From positions 18,918 to 82,917 of the forward strand of contig DASVDI010000027.1 of the NCBI GenBank assembly GCA_036381175.1: a DNA stretch of 64,000 nucleotides, given 5' to 3'. Positions 7,950 to 16,844 of this stretch are shown one piece after another. The notes under the pieces are model-generated. The model worked only from the letters and a program-made list of their open reading frames with translations, did not search any database and had not been told where the DNA came from. Positions within the stretch are counted from its first letter, which is position 1, and each line of letters starts with the position of its first letter. A program made the translations under genes and the position numbers. The stretch is from JAJUFS01 sp036381175. GTDB taxonomy: Bacteria; Pseudomonadota; Gammaproteobacteria; Natronospirales; JAJUFS01.

Positions 7950-9401
7950 TCAGCGCTTTACCCACAATTCCATGAAGTCGGTAACGCTCATCCCTTCCAG
8001 ATTTTCCTGATCCTCGCATGCCTTTTCGATCGCTGCGGTCTGCTTCGTATCGAAGGTCTCGTTGATGGCCTTGCGAAATTTCTCGACGAGAACGGGAATG
8101 CCTTCACCGCGACGCTTGCGATGACCGATCGGGTAATCGATCGCGACGCGTTCGGTGCGCCCGCCGTCCTTGAAGAAGATTTCGATGGCGTTGCCGATGT
8201 AACGCTTGTCGGAATCGTAATAATCCTTCGTGAACTGCTCGTTCTCGGTGACGACCATCTTCGAACGGATGGCATCGACGCGCGGATCGTTGGCGACATC
8301 GTCTTCATAATCGGTTGCTTCAAGACGGCCATGAATGAGCGGAATCGCGACCATGTACTGGATGCAGTGATCGCGATCCGCCGGGTTCGCGAGCGGACCG
8401 GTCTTGTCGATAATGCGCACGCCCGGCTCCTGCGTTTCGATGACAATGCGCTCGATGTCATCAAGACGATCCTTGACCTGCTCGTGCAGTTTCATCGCGC
8501 ACTCGACCGCGGTCTGCGCGTGGAATTCCGCCGGAAACGAAATCTTGAAAAGAACGTTCTCCATCACGTACGAGCCATACGTTTGCGGGAACGTGAATTT
8601 CTTTTCCTTGAAAAGGACATCGTAGAAGCCCCATTTCGGCGCGCTCAACGCCGTGGGGTAACCCATCTCGCCGGTCTTGCAGATCAGCGCGAGACGCACG
8701 GCGCGCGCCGTCGCGTCGCCCGCCGCCCAGCTCTTGCGACTACCCGCATTCGGCGCATGGCGATACGTGCGCAGCGCGCCGCCATCGATGAACGCGTGCG
8801 AAACCGCATTGATGATCTGCTCGCGCGTGAGGCCGAGCATCTGCGCGACGACGGCGGTGGATGCGAGGCGCACCAGCAGCACGTGATCGAGACCGACGCG
8901 ATTGAAGGAATTTTCCAGCGCCATGATGCCCTGGATTTCATGCGCCTTGATCATGGCCGTAAGAACGTCCTTGATCTTCAGCGGCGCTTTTCCTTCGGCA
9001 ACATTCGTGCGCGAAACGTAATCCGCAACCGCGAGAATGCCGCCAAGGTTGTCCGAAGGATGGCCCCATTCCGCTGCGAGCCAGGTGTCGTTGAAATCCA
9101 GCCAGCGCACCATCGCGCCGATGTTGAACGCGCCCTGCACGGGATCGAGTTCGAAATTCGTTCCCGGCACGCGCACGCCGTTTTTCATTTCAGCACCCGG
9201 AACGATCGGCCCAAGCAGTTTCGTGCAGGCCGGGTATTTCAGCGCCATCATGCCGCAGGCGAGCGTATCCATCAGGCAGTAGCGCGCGGTCTCGAATGCC
9301 TCGGTGGATTTGATTTCGTAATTGATGACGTAGTCGGCAATATCGATCAGGACTTTTTCCGGATCTGGACGCTTCGCGGATTTCATATCGGGTGCGGACA
9401 T
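7950..9401 (-). CDS. prpD: 2-methylcitrate dehydratase PrpD
   Basis: A 483-residue MmgE/PrpD-family protein, the usual length. It dehydrates 2-methylcitrate in the methylcitrate cycle, which turns propionyl-CoA into pyruvate and succinate. Typical segments are ARYCLMDTLACG near the N-terminus, VRWLDFNDTWL with the following GHPSDN, and FPAEFHAQTAVE. It is the last gene of a leftward operon prpB-prpC-(small)-(GNAT)-(small)-prpD that ends at the hairpin at 7909. No acnD/prpF pair is seen, so the pathway probably uses PrpD plus a general aconitase. Confidence 0.93.
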   Translation of the reverse strand: MSAPDMKSAKRPDPEKVLIDIADYVINYEIKSTEAFETARYCLMDTLACGMMALKYPACTKLLGPIVPGAEMKNGVRVPGTNFELDPVQGAFNIGAMVRWLDFNDTWLAAEWGHPSDNLGGILAVADYVSRTNVAEGKAPLKIKDVLTAMIKAHEIQGIMALENSFNRVGLDHVLLVRLASTAVVAQMLGLTREQIINAVSHAFIDGGALRTYRHAPNAGSRKSWAAGDATARAVRLALICKTGEMGYPTALSAPKWGFYDVLFKEKKFTFPQTYGSYVMENVLFKISFPAEFHAQTAVECAMKLHEQVKDRLDDIERIVIETQEPGVRIIDKTGPLANPADRDHCIQYMVAIPLIHGRLEATDYEDDVANDPRVDAIRSKMVVTENEQFTKDYYDSDKRYIGNAIEIFFKDGGRTERVAIDYPIGHRKRRGEGIPVLVEKFRKAINETFDTKQTAAIEKACEDQENLEGMSVTDFMELWVKR

Positions 9402-9420
9402 TCTTTTACCTTTCCTTCGA

Positions 9421-9672
9421 TCAAGTGGTGAAATGCAGATACAGCGAAATAATGGTCATCACGAGCAACAGCAGTCCGTTGAGCGTGGCGGCTTGCGATG
9501 CGCGGCTGGAGCGCGTCTTGCGCTCGGCGCTCTCCGCGATCCAGATGCCGAACGTTGCGATGACGGCGCCGGCGATGCGAAACAGCAGTGATTCCTCGCT
9601 GACGCCGAGCCAGAACACGGCCGTCGCGGCAAACGCAGAAACATAACTGGTGAGTGACAACACGCCGAACAT
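9421..9672 (-). CDS. Small hypothetical membrane protein in the prp operon
   Basis: An 83-residue protein with three hydrophobic segments (about 4-22, 28-46 and 62-80) and a basic loop (ERKTRSSR) between the last two. It lies 4 bases downstream of the GNAT gene and 19 bases upstream of prpD, so it is almost certainly co-transcribed. No family is recognised. Confidence 0.6.
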   Translation of the reverse strand: MFGVLSLTSYVSAFAATAVFWLGVSEESLLFRIAGAVIATFGIWIAESAERKTRSSRASQAATLNGLLLLVMTIISLYLHFTT

Positions 9673-9676
9673 CGGA

Positions 9677-10126
9677 CTACCCCAGGTTCTTTTTCATGCA
9701 GATGGCCGTGGCCGGACAAAGCGTCGCGAACTCCGTGCTTCGCGCGATCGCGACGGGAACAGCATCGCGATCAAACTTTTCGTAACCCAGACGAGGAAAG
9801 AATTCCGCCGCCGTCATCGTGAGCAGGTACAACGCGCCGATGTGTTTTTCCCGCGCGTGATTTTCTATCGCGCCCGTGATTCTCTTTCCCAGTCCTGAAC
9901 CACGTGCCGCATCGCTCACCACAACGGAACGCAACAGGCCGTCATTGCCATGACGCTCGACGCCACCCGTTGCGAGCAGTTCGCCCTTCGCATCGCGCAG
10001 GACCATGAAATCCTGCAATGAATGAATCGTGAGATCCTCGAACGGCAATCCGGCGCTTTTCAACAAGGCCTGGATGTCAGCAAGATCATTCGCGGTCGCC
10101 GCGCGAAAATCAGGAGTGTCTGTCAT
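9677..10126 (-). CDS. GNAT N-acetyltransferase, ArsN2-like
   Basis: A 149-residue GNAT-fold protein. Residues about 65-100 contain LLRSVVVSDAARGSGLGKRI, the acetyl-CoA-binding beta4/motif A (RGxGLG). LYLLTMTAAEFFPRLGYEKFDR and a closing LCPATAICM segment are typical of the ArsN2-like subgroup. Similar proteins occur in arsenic operons, but no arsenic gene is near, so the substrate is unknown. The start at 10126 overlaps the end of the preceding small gene by 17 bases; an upstream in-frame ATG would overlap further. Its place inside the prp operon is unusual. Confidence 0.8.
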   Translation of the reverse strand: MTDTPDFRAATANDLADIQALLKSAGLPFEDLTIHSLQDFMVLRDAKGELLATGGVERHGNDGLLRSVVVSDAARGSGLGKRITGAIENHAREKHIGALYLLTMTAAEFFPRLGYEKFDRDAVPVAIARSTEFATLCPATAICMKKNLG

Positions 10127-10325
10127 CGTCGCCAGCGGCATCCGTTTGCTCATCAATCTGCTCGCGAAGATCCGCGGCCTGCTGCTGCACGATCTTCTCG
10201 ACTTCCTTCGCCTTCTCGAGCGCCTGCTGTTGCGCCTCGACCGGGCGCGCGTCTTCGCCGCCCTGGTTCAGGTAAAAATATGCAGCGGCCAGAAGCACGA
10301 TGGCAGCGACGAGAATTCTCAGCAT
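10110..10325 (-). CDS. Small single-pass membrane protein with coiled coil
   Basis: A 71-residue protein: an N-terminal membrane anchor (MLRILVAAIVLLAAAYFYL), then a glutamine- and glutamate-rich helix likely to form a coiled coil, and an acidic tail. It starts 8 bases after prpC and overlaps the GNAT gene by 17 bases. No family is recognised. The ATG at 10325 is preferred because the longer frame overlaps the end of prpC. Confidence 0.6.
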   Translation of the reverse strand: MLRILVAAIVLLAAAYFYLNQGGEDARPVEAQQQALEKAKEVEKIVQQQAADLREQIDEQTDAAGDDDRHS

Positions 10326-10332
10326 GGCGTAA

Positions 10333-11505
10333 TCACTTTCTACTTGCCGTTTTCTTTTTCTTCTTCGCAGCGGCGCGATTTTCAATTGCAGTCCAGCGCT
10401 TCAGCCCGGGACCGGTGTATTCGGCTGCCGGACGGATCAGGCGATTGTTCGCGCGCTGTTCCATGATGTGCGCGGACCAGCCGGTGATGCGCGACATGAC
10501 GAAGATCGGCGTGAAGAGTTCCGTCGGAATGCCCATGAAGTGATAGGCAGTCGCGGAATAGAAATCGAGGTTCGGGAAGATTTTCTTCTCGTCCCACATG
10601 ACTTTCTCGATCGCTTCGGAAACCGGATACAGCCGCTTGTCGCCGACCTGCTCGCCAAGCTGGCGCGCCCATTCCTTGATGACACGATTGCGCGGATCGA
10701 ACTCTTTATAGACGCGATGCCCGAAGCCCATGATCTTGGCTTTTTCTTCGAGCATTTTGCGGATGCCCGCATCGGCCGCTTCCGGCGTCTTGAATTTTTC
10801 GATCAACTCCATCGCCGCTTCGTTCGCGCCACCATGCAGCGGGCCGCGCAGTGCGCCGATCGCGCCGGTGACGGCGGAATGGAAATCCGAAAGCGTCGCG
10901 GTAATCACGCGTGCGGTGAACGTCGAGGCGTTGAACTCATGCTCGGCATAAAGAATGAGCGAGGAATCCATCGCCTTGACGTGCAATTCCTTCGGCTTCT
11001 TGCCGTGCAGCAGCTGCAGGAAGTGACCGGCGACCGTGTCCTGCTTCGTCTCGGTGTTGATGCGCTTGCCTTCTTCATGGAAACGCCACCAGTAGCAAAC
11101 GATGCCGGGGAACGCGGCGAGCAGGCGCTCGGCGATTTTTCCCTGGTTCGAGAAATCGGTTTTCTCGGGCTCGAGATTGCCGAGCATGGAGCAGCCGGTG
11201 CGCATCACATCCATCGGATGCGTGTCGGCGGGAATCATCTCAAGCGTGTCACGCAGGGCTTTTGGCAGCTTGCGGTTAGCCATCAGGCGCTTCTTGAAGG
11301 CGTTGAGCTCCGCCTTGTTCGGCAGCTTGCCGTGCAAAAGCAGGAACGCGACTTCCTCGAACGTGCCCTTGTCGGTCATGTCGTAGATGTCGTAACCGCG
11401 ATAGGTGAGGCCCGCGCCTTCCTTGCCGACGGTGCAGATTTCGGTTTCACCGGCGGTGATGCCGGCGAGACCTGCGGTGTTCGCCTGTTTTTTCGCTTCT
11501 GCCAT
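10333..11505 (-). CDS. prpC: 2-methylcitrate synthase PrpC
   Basis: A 390-residue citrate-synthase-family enzyme. It condenses propionyl-CoA with oxaloacetate to 2-methylcitrate. The family catalytic residues are visible: His in GPLHGGANEAA, His in MGFGHRVYK and Asp in LDFYSATAYHFMGIP. The short N-terminus and the prp context favour methylcitrate synthase over the longer housekeeping citrate synthase. The C-terminus ends in a run of lysines. It sits 63 bases after prpB and directly before three small genes leading to prpD. Confidence 0.93.
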   Translation of the reverse strand: MAEAKKQANTAGLAGITAGETEICTVGKEGAGLTYRGYDIYDMTDKGTFEEVAFLLLHGKLPNKAELNAFKKRLMANRKLPKALRDTLEMIPADTHPMDVMRTGCSMLGNLEPEKTDFSNQGKIAERLLAAFPGIVCYWWRFHEEGKRINTETKQDTVAGHFLQLLHGKKPKELHVKAMDSSLILYAEHEFNASTFTARVITATLSDFHSAVTGAIGALRGPLHGGANEAAMELIEKFKTPEAADAGIRKMLEEKAKIMGFGHRVYKEFDPRNRVIKEWARQLGEQVGDKRLYPVSEAIEKVMWDEKKIFPNLDFYSATAYHFMGIPTELFTPIFVMSRITGWSAHIMEQRANNRLIRPAAEYTGPGLKRWTAIENRAAAKKKKKTASRK

Positions 11506-11568
11506 GACTTTGCTCCTGATCGAGTTCTGATTCTTTTTGTCAGTGCGGACTTGAAGCCCGCTCCTGCA

Positions 11569-12447
11569 TCATTTTTTCGCAAACAGTTCGTCGAGTTTGT
11601 TTTCGTAGCTGTAGTAATCGAGATGCCGGTACAGCTCGTCGCGTGTCTGCAGCTCATCGATGATGTTTTTCTGCGTGCCTTCGCGCAGCACCGTCTCGAA
11701 ATAATGCAACGCCGCCTTGTTCATGGCGCGGTACGCGCCACAGCAAAGCAGCTGGATATCGACGCCGGCGCTGGCGAGCTCAGCGCGCGTGAACAGCGGC
11801 GTTTTCCCGAATTCGGTGATGTTCGCGAGGATCGGCACCTTCACCGCGTCCTTGAACTGCCGGTACTGCTCAAGCGTCTTCACGGCTTCCGGGAAGATCA
11901 TGTCGGCACCCGCCTCGACGCAGGCGACGGCGCGCTCAAGCGCGAGCTCCATGCCTTCCTCGGCCAGCGCGTCGGTGCGCGCCATGATGACGAAGCCCTC
12001 ATCCGTGCGCGCATCCACCGCCGCCTTCACGCGATCGACCATTTCGGCTTTCGAGACGATTTCCTTGCCAGGCCGGTGGCCGCAGCGCTTCTGCGCGACC
12101 TGGTCTTCGATATGCATGGCGGCAGCGCCGGCCTTTATAAAGGAGCGAACCGTGCGCGCGATGTTGAAGGCGCCGCCCCAGCCGGTGTCGGCATCGACCA
12201 GCAGCGGCAGGTCGCAGGCGTCCGTAATACGGCGGATGTCGATCAGCGCGTCTTCCATGCTGGAAATACCGAGATCCGGGATGCCGAGCGAATTCGCGGC
12301 AACGCCGCCGCCGGAGAGATAAATGGCGTGATGGCCGGCATTTTTCGCCATGCGGGCGGCGTAGGCATTGATGGTGCCGACCACCTGCAGCGGGCGGTGG
12401 GTATCAACGGCGGCGCGGAATTTCGCACCTGCGGAGAGCTGGGTCAT
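11569..12447 (-). CDS. prpB: 2-methylisocitrate lyase PrpB
   Basis: A 292-residue isocitrate-lyase-superfamily enzyme that splits 2-methylisocitrate into pyruvate and succinate. It has the superfamily catalytic signature as QKRCGHRPG, the metal-binding VDADTGWGG segment and GVAANSLGIPDLG near the N-terminus. ATG 12447 is preferred because GGGAG lies just upstream; an in-frame ATG at 12480 has no such site. It is the first gene of the prp operon. The leader contains a perfect 21-base palindrome that may be an operator. No PrpR-type regulator gene is in the window. Confidence 0.94.
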   Translation of the reverse strand: MTQLSAGAKFRAAVDTHRPLQVVGTINAYAARMAKNAGHHAIYLSGGGVAANSLGIPDLGISSMEDALIDIRRITDACDLPLLVDADTGWGGAFNIARTVRSFIKAGAAAMHIEDQVAQKRCGHRPGKEIVSKAEMVDRVKAAVDARTDEGFVIMARTDALAEEGMELALERAVACVEAGADMIFPEAVKTLEQYRQFKDAVKVPILANITEFGKTPLFTRAELASAGVDIQLLCCGAYRAMNKAALHYFETVLREGTQKNIIDELQTRDELYRHLDYYSYENKLDELFAKK

Positions 12448-12477
12448 GAAACTCCCTGGAATCTGGCTGGAACGGTC

Positions 12478-12498
12478 CACGGCCCGAATCGGGCCGTG
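12478..12498. promoter_or_regulatory. Perfect 21-base palindrome upstream of prpB
   Basis: CACGGCCCG (12478-12486), AAT, CGGGCCGTG (12490-12498): a perfect nine-base dyad 31 bases before the prpB start. No T-run follows it on either strand, so a transcription-factor operator is more likely than a terminator. The regulator is not identified. Confidence 0.5.
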
Positions 12499-12645
12499 AC
12501 TGGCATTAAAGAGGCGGAATTTTAACCGAGAAGCGGTTTCAGGGCCATGCGCACGGGCATTTTCCGGCTGCTCAGCGAGGATGGGCGCAGAAAGACGGCT
12601 TTTCTCGGCTGTTCAGCTAATGTTCACGAACGTTCGAACCGGCGT

Positions 12646-13638
12646 TCATCGAATCCGGATCAAGGTCCGCCCGGTGTGCTTGCCTTCCAGCAGCGGCTGG
12701 AACGCGTTCGGCAACTCCTCGAAGGGCAGTTCCGTGCCGACGATCAGGTTCAGTTTCGAGGGTTTCAGGTCTGTTGCCAGCCGTTGCCAGATTTTCAGGC
12801 GCAATTTGCGCGGTGTGGCCATGGAATTGATGCCGAGAATGTTCGCGCCGCGGAGGATGAACGGCATGACGGTGGTGTTGAGTTCATGGCTGCCGGCCAA
12901 ACCAATACTCGCAATGGAGCCCCACCAGTCCATGGTGCGCGTGAGCCAGGTGAGCATTTCGCCGCCGACATTGTCGATCGCGCCCTGCCAGGTGGCCTTT
13001 TCCAGGGGCCGTCGCCCGTAATCGATCTCACCACGCAGCAGGATGCTGCTCGCGCCGAGTTTTTTCAGGTAATCCTGCGATTCCTTCTTGCCGGTGACGG
13101 CGACAACCTCGTAGCCGCGCCCCGCCAGCATGTTCACCGCCAGCGAGCCCACACCGCCCGTCGCGCCCGTAACGACCACCGGGCCGTTACCGGGTTTCAG
13201 GCCGTTGTGCTCCATGCGATGAATCGCGAGCGCGGCCGTGAAACCCGCCGTGCCGATCTGCATGGTCTTTTTCGGGGTGAAGCCTTCGGGAATCGGGATG
13301 ACGTATTCGCCCGGGCAACGGACGAATTCACTGTAGCCACCGTCGCGGTCCTCGCCGAGGCCGCCGCCGGTCACGACAACCTTGTCGCCTTTCGCAAAGC
13401 GCCGATCACTCGATTCATGCACGGTTCCCGCGACATCGATACCGCCGACGAGCGGAAACGAGCGCAGGATTTTTCCGGCGCCGGTCGCGGCCAGTGCGTC
13501 CTTGTAGTTCACATCCGAATACTGCGCCTTGATGACGACATTGCCGTCGGAAAGGTCGTCCAGCACCAGTTGCTCGAAGCGCGCCTGGATGCGGCCATCC
13601 TCGTTGTGAATCCGGTATGCAGTAAAGGGTTTGTTCAT
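12646..13638 (-). CDS. acuI: Acrylyl-CoA reductase AcuI/YhdH-type oxidoreductase
   Basis: A 330-residue medium-chain dehydrogenase/reductase of the YhdH/AcuI type. Seen: YSDVNYKDALAATG near residue 40, the nucleotide-binding VVVTGATGGVGSLAVNMLAG, VTGKKESQDYLKKLGA and the closing HTGRTLIRI. AcuI enzymes reduce acrylyl-CoA to propionyl-CoA with NADPH, which detoxifies acrylate and feeds the methylcitrate cycle. The location directly upstream of prpB on the same strand supports that role. The ATG at 13638 matches the family N-terminus. Confidence 0.88.
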   Translation of the reverse strand: MNKPFTAYRIHNEDGRIQARFEQLVLDDLSDGNVVIKAQYSDVNYKDALAATGAGKILRSFPLVGGIDVAGTVHESSDRRFAKGDKVVVTGGGLGEDRDGGYSEFVRCPGEYVIPIPEGFTPKKTMQIGTAGFTAALAIHRMEHNGLKPGNGPVVVTGATGGVGSLAVNMLAGRGYEVVAVTGKKESQDYLKKLGASSILLRGEIDYGRRPLEKATWQGAIDNVGGEMLTWLTRTMDWWGSIASIGLAGSHELNTTVMPFILRGANILGINSMATPRKLRLKIWQRLATDLKPSKLNLIVGTELPFEELPNAFQPLLEGKHTGRTLIRIR

Positions 13639-13715
13639 GACGGCTCCGTGGCGAGTGGACGGGCATTTGCGGGCGGTCATTTTCGCACAGGAGGCGGGCG
13701 GTTTTCATAAGCGCA

Positions 13716-14963
13716 TTAGCGCAGCATGAACTCATCCAGCAGGATGCGCCGCACGTCGATCTTCTCCGCCTCCGGATCCGCGATCCGCTCGATGCCCCAA
13801 CCCGTCATTCCCTGCGCTTCCATCATGGCGAGATTGATCATCCGCCGCGGCATGACGAACGTGCCGTTCGGCGCGCGGACCAGCAGCAGAACAGGTTTCA
13901 GGCGGTTTTCTTCCTGCGAGGAAATCACGATGCCGAGCGCGCCGTTCTGCAGGCAGACCAGGCTTGAAAGCGGATAAATGCCGATGCAGCGGATGAAGGC
14001 TTCCACGAGGTAACGGTCAAAATGCCGATCGACGCGGCGATGCAGCCGGGTCAGTGCGAGCGACGGCGACAGCGCGGCCTCATACGGTTTTTCCGCGGTC
14101 ATGGATTCGTAGACATCGACAATGCTGACGGCTTGCACGTAGCCCGGAATGTCATGGCCGCGCAGGCCGGCCGGGTACCCGCTGCCATCGATGCGTTCGT
14201 GGTGGTGCCGCACGATGTCGATCACGCGGCGGTCGTAATCGCCTTCCGCTTCCAGCAGGCGCGCGGCGTAATCCGCGTGCATGCGCACAAGCAGGAACTC
14301 GCGCTGGCTCAACGGCCCGGGTTTATCCAGGATCCAGCGCGGCACGCGCGACATTCCCGCGTCGTGCAGCAACGCGCCTTCGCTCATCACGCTTACCAAT
14401 GCGTCGTTCCAGTTGAGAAAGCGCCCGAGCGCCGCGGCCAGCACCGAGACATTCATCGAATGTTGCGCGATCTGCTGGTTTTCGCTTCTGAGGATGGTCA
14501 TCCATTGCGCCGTCTGTGGATTGCGGCTGACGGTCTCGACCAGCTCCGTGGCGACAACGCGCGTGTCCTTCGCCTGCACGCTCTTGCCGGCGCGCACGTC
14601 TTCGAGCACGTTACCGATGCGCTCGCGCGATTTTTCGACCGTGTTGTTGAGGCGTTCCAGCGTGCGGCGCAGTTTCGCGGCACCCTTCCATTCCTCGAAC
14701 TCGACCGTCACCGCGCTGACCCTGCCGGAACGCACCCGGCCGGCAGCGGTGACCAGGGCGTCCTGGATCTCGCGCGCCTGGCTGGATTCAAGGTCATCGA
14801 CAAAGACGTGCCGTGCGCATTCGCGGAGCTGTTCAAGCTCGTCGGGCGATTCGATCATGAAGCCCTGGAAAAGAAACGGCGTGCCGACCCACGGGCGGTC
14901 CAGCTCGGCCACGAACATGCCGAGGCGCAGGCTGCCTACATCGAGCTTGATTTTCATCGGCAA
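13716..14963 (-). CDS. HD-GYP domain protein with N-terminal DUF3391
   Basis: A 415-residue protein. Residues 1-125 fit the DUF3391 domain that precedes many HD-GYP domains (KLDVGSLRLGMFVAELDRPW). The HD-GYP part (about 160-330) shows LLHDAGMSRVP, the HxxxA helix HADYAARLL, RHHHERIDGSGYPAGLRG and SIVDVYESMT. These are the residues used by c-di-GMP phosphodiesterases of this class. The normal HDIGK motif is HDAGM here, so the lysine is lost. It is probably a cytoplasmic c-di-GMP hydrolase or a c-di-GMP-responsive protein. ATG 14957 is an alternative start. Confidence 0.88.
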   Translation of the reverse strand: MPMKIKLDVGSLRLGMFVAELDRPWVGTPFLFQGFMIESPDELEQLRECARHVFVDDLESSQAREIQDALVTAAGRVRSGRVSAVTVEFEEWKGAAKLRRTLERLNNTVEKSRERIGNVLEDVRAGKSVQAKDTRVVATELVETVSRNPQTAQWMTILRSENQQIAQHSMNVSVLAAALGRFLNWNDALVSVMSEGALLHDAGMSRVPRWILDKPGPLSQREFLLVRMHADYAARLLEAEGDYDRRVIDIVRHHHERIDGSGYPAGLRGHDIPGYVQAVSIVDVYESMTAEKPYEAALSPSLALTRLHRRVDRHFDRYLVEAFIRCIGIYPLSSLVCLQNGALGIVISSQEENRLKPVLLLVRAPNGTFVMPRRMINLAMMEAQGMTGWGIERIADPEAEKIDVRRILLDEFMLR

Positions 14964-15157
14964 CCTTCCGTGGCCGGCCAGGAGAGCCGCGGATTATCGC
15001 GGGTTCGAATTCATCCACGCCATCAGGGAGCTTCGCATTGCGAACGGCGGGAAACCGCAGGGAAAAACAATCCATGACCGGATGCTCGTTCGCGAAAGGC
15101 TCGCGCAGAATGCGCGGGCCGGAATGACCCGGCATTTATCCAGGGAAGGAGAAAGTC

Positions 15158-15850
15158 ATGGCGACTGTTGCAGAATCCGTAGACAACGGCGCAATGCGCC
15201 GCACCTTGTTGCTCTTCGCGGAAACGGTGTTGCGGCCGATCGTGCGCATCCTGTTGCGTTACGGATTGTCGTATCCGGAGTTCAACCAGGTCGCGCGCAA
15301 GCTGTACGTGGATGTCGCAATGAAGGAAACGGAATTCCGCAGCGTGCGGCACAAGCGCCAGTACAAATCGCGCGTGGCGTGTCTCACGGGATTGTCCCGC
15401 AAGGAAGTGTTGCGGCTGGTGGATGCGAGCCGCCCGTCGGATGACAGCGAGCTGCGCTCTTCGAATCGCGCCGCACGCGTGCTGGAAGGCTGGATCACTG
15501 ATTCCCGCTACCACACGGCAAGCGGCGAACCGTTGACGCTGCCGTTCCGCGCCGCCGAAGGCCAGCGTTCCTTCAGCGAGCTGGTGCAGGCCTACAGCGG
15601 CGATATTCCGCCGCGCGCCGTGCTCGATGAGCTCAAGCGTGTTGGATCGTGTGCTGCCATGGATGACGAGGTTCGCGTGCTCGTGCCGGAATATGTGGCG
15701 CAACCGCTGGATATCGACGCGATCACTTCATCGGCAATGCGAATTGCATCGCATCTTGCGGCGGCGGATGTGGCGCTGGCCACGAAAGACAGCCTGCCGC
15801 GACGCTACAGTTCGTTGCGGCTTCATTCATCGGCGAAAAGTTATTCGTGA
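15158..15850 (+). CDS. DUF6502 family protein
   Basis: A 230-residue protein preceded by AAGGAG at a good distance from ATG 15158. The N-terminal third has LLRYGLSYPEFNQVARKLYV and RQYKSRVACLTGLSRKEV, a helix-turn-helix-like arrangement I associate with DUF6502. The middle has GWITDSRYHTASGEP. Function is unknown; DNA binding is a possibility from the helical pattern. It is a single gene ending at a bidirectional hairpin. Confidence 0.75.
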   Translation: MATVAESVDNGAMRRTLLLFAETVLRPIVRILLRYGLSYPEFNQVARKLYVDVAMKETEFRSVRHKRQYKSRVACLTGLSRKEVLRLVDASRPSDDSELRSSNRAARVLEGWITDSRYHTASGEPLTLPFRAAEGQRSFSELVQAYSGDIPPRAVLDELKRVGSCAAMDDEVRVLVPEYVAQPLDIDAITSSAMRIASHLAAADVALATKDSLPRRYSSLRLHSSAKSYS

Positions 15851-15856
15851 TCGCGG

Positions 15857-15891
15857 AAAACCCATTCGTGCGCCAGCCGCGAATGGGTTTC
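15857..15891. terminator. Bidirectional hairpin between converging genes
   Basis: An 11-bp stem, AAACCCATTCG (15858-15868) with CGAATGGGTTT (15880-15890). It lies between the end of the DUF6502 gene and the end of the converging hydrolase gene. Short A/T tracts at its ends allow use in both directions. Confidence 0.75.
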
Positions 15892-15902
15892 AGCGCCGGG
15901 TT

Positions 15903-16844
15903 TCAGGCTTCGCGATCCAGCCACGCCGACAGACCCTTCGCATTCAGATCCACATCCATGTTCAGCCAGTCATCGCGCCGGCGTGCATCGTCGGGAAAAC
16001 CGTGCTCATCCAGGCGCGCGCACAAATAGGCGTGCATCATCCGTTTCATTTCATCGATGCGATCCTCGCGCGCTTCGCAACGCCGCGCGATCTCGACGAA
16101 AGCAACCAGATCGCCATGCAGATCCTCGGCGAGCTTGTCGAGGTTTTCCACGCGGCTGTAGTGCGTGAGATACGCGGCCTCGGTGTTCAATGACAGCAGG
16201 CGGTCGATCGAGGCGTGCGCCTGTTCGGGATCAAAATGTGTCGGCGTTGTCGCGGGAAAAATGAACGCGCCCTTCGCGGTATCAAACTCACGGTAAGAGA
16301 CACCAAACGTGTCGCCCGTGAACATCACGTTCGCCTCGCGATCGTGAATGCAATAGTGATGCAGGGCGTGGCCTGTCGTATGCAGGAAATCCAGCGGGCT
16401 TCCGCCGAGAAACAACCGTTCACCGTCATGCACGACACGAATGCGGCTTTCCGGCACGGGAATGATTTCGCCATAAAGGCGCTTGAAAGTCTTTTCGCCG
16501 TAAACGGCATTGGTCGCCTCGACGAGTTGCGTCGGAACGGCGAGATGCTTCGCCGCACGCGGATGCGCAACCAGTGTCGCGTTCGGCAACTGCTGCATGA
16601 TGGCGCCGGCGCCACCGGCGTGATCGAGATGCACGTGGGTGATGAACACGTAATCCACGTACTCCAGCGGAATGTTGTTTTCCTCCAGGCCGGCCAGGAG
16701 TTTCGGCAGCGAGCGCGTCGTGCCGGTATCGACGAACGCTGCACGGCCGCCGCGCTGAATGATATGACTCGCCGCCAGGCGTGGCTGCACGTAGCCGGTG
16801 TCGATGGCGCTGATGCCGTCGGGAAAGTGTTCAATCGCTCGCAT
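15903..16844 (-). CDS. Metallo-beta-lactamase-fold hydrolase
   Basis: A 313-residue protein with the zinc-binding HVHLDHAG motif (about residue 75), VDTGTT before it, the downstream histidine in TTGHALHHY, FTGDTFG carrying the bridging aspartate, and YLTHYSRV. Members of this fold hydrolyse thioesters, lactones or related bonds; the substrate is not evident. The C-terminal 70 residues are helical and outside the core fold. ATG 16844 starts the recognisable fold; an upstream in-frame start would add 26 atypical residues. Confidence 0.85.
   Translation of the reverse strand: MRAIEHFPDGISAIDTGYVQPRLAASHIIQRGGRAAFVDTGTTRSLPKLLAGLEENNIPLEYVDYVFITHVHLDHAGGAGAIMQQLPNATLVAHPRAAKHLAVPTQLVEATNAVYGEKTFKRLYGEIIPVPESRIRVVHDGERLFLGGSPLDFLHTTGHALHHYCIHDREANVMFTGDTFGVSYREFDTAKGAFIFPATTPTHFDPEQAHASIDRLLSLNTEAAYLTHYSRVENLDKLAEDLHGDLVAFVEIARRCEAREDRIDEMKRMMHAYLCARLDEHGFPDDARRRDDWLNMDVDLNAKGLSAWLDREA

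Noticed and set aside
8121..9431. A 436-residue open frame on the plus strand
   Set aside because: Shadow of prpD; no domain or ribosome-binding site.
10468..12525. A 685-residue open frame on the plus strand
   Set aside because: It is the antisense shadow of prpC and prpB, both with clear catalytic motifs; its composition is arginine- and histidine-rich as expected from a GC-rich shadow.
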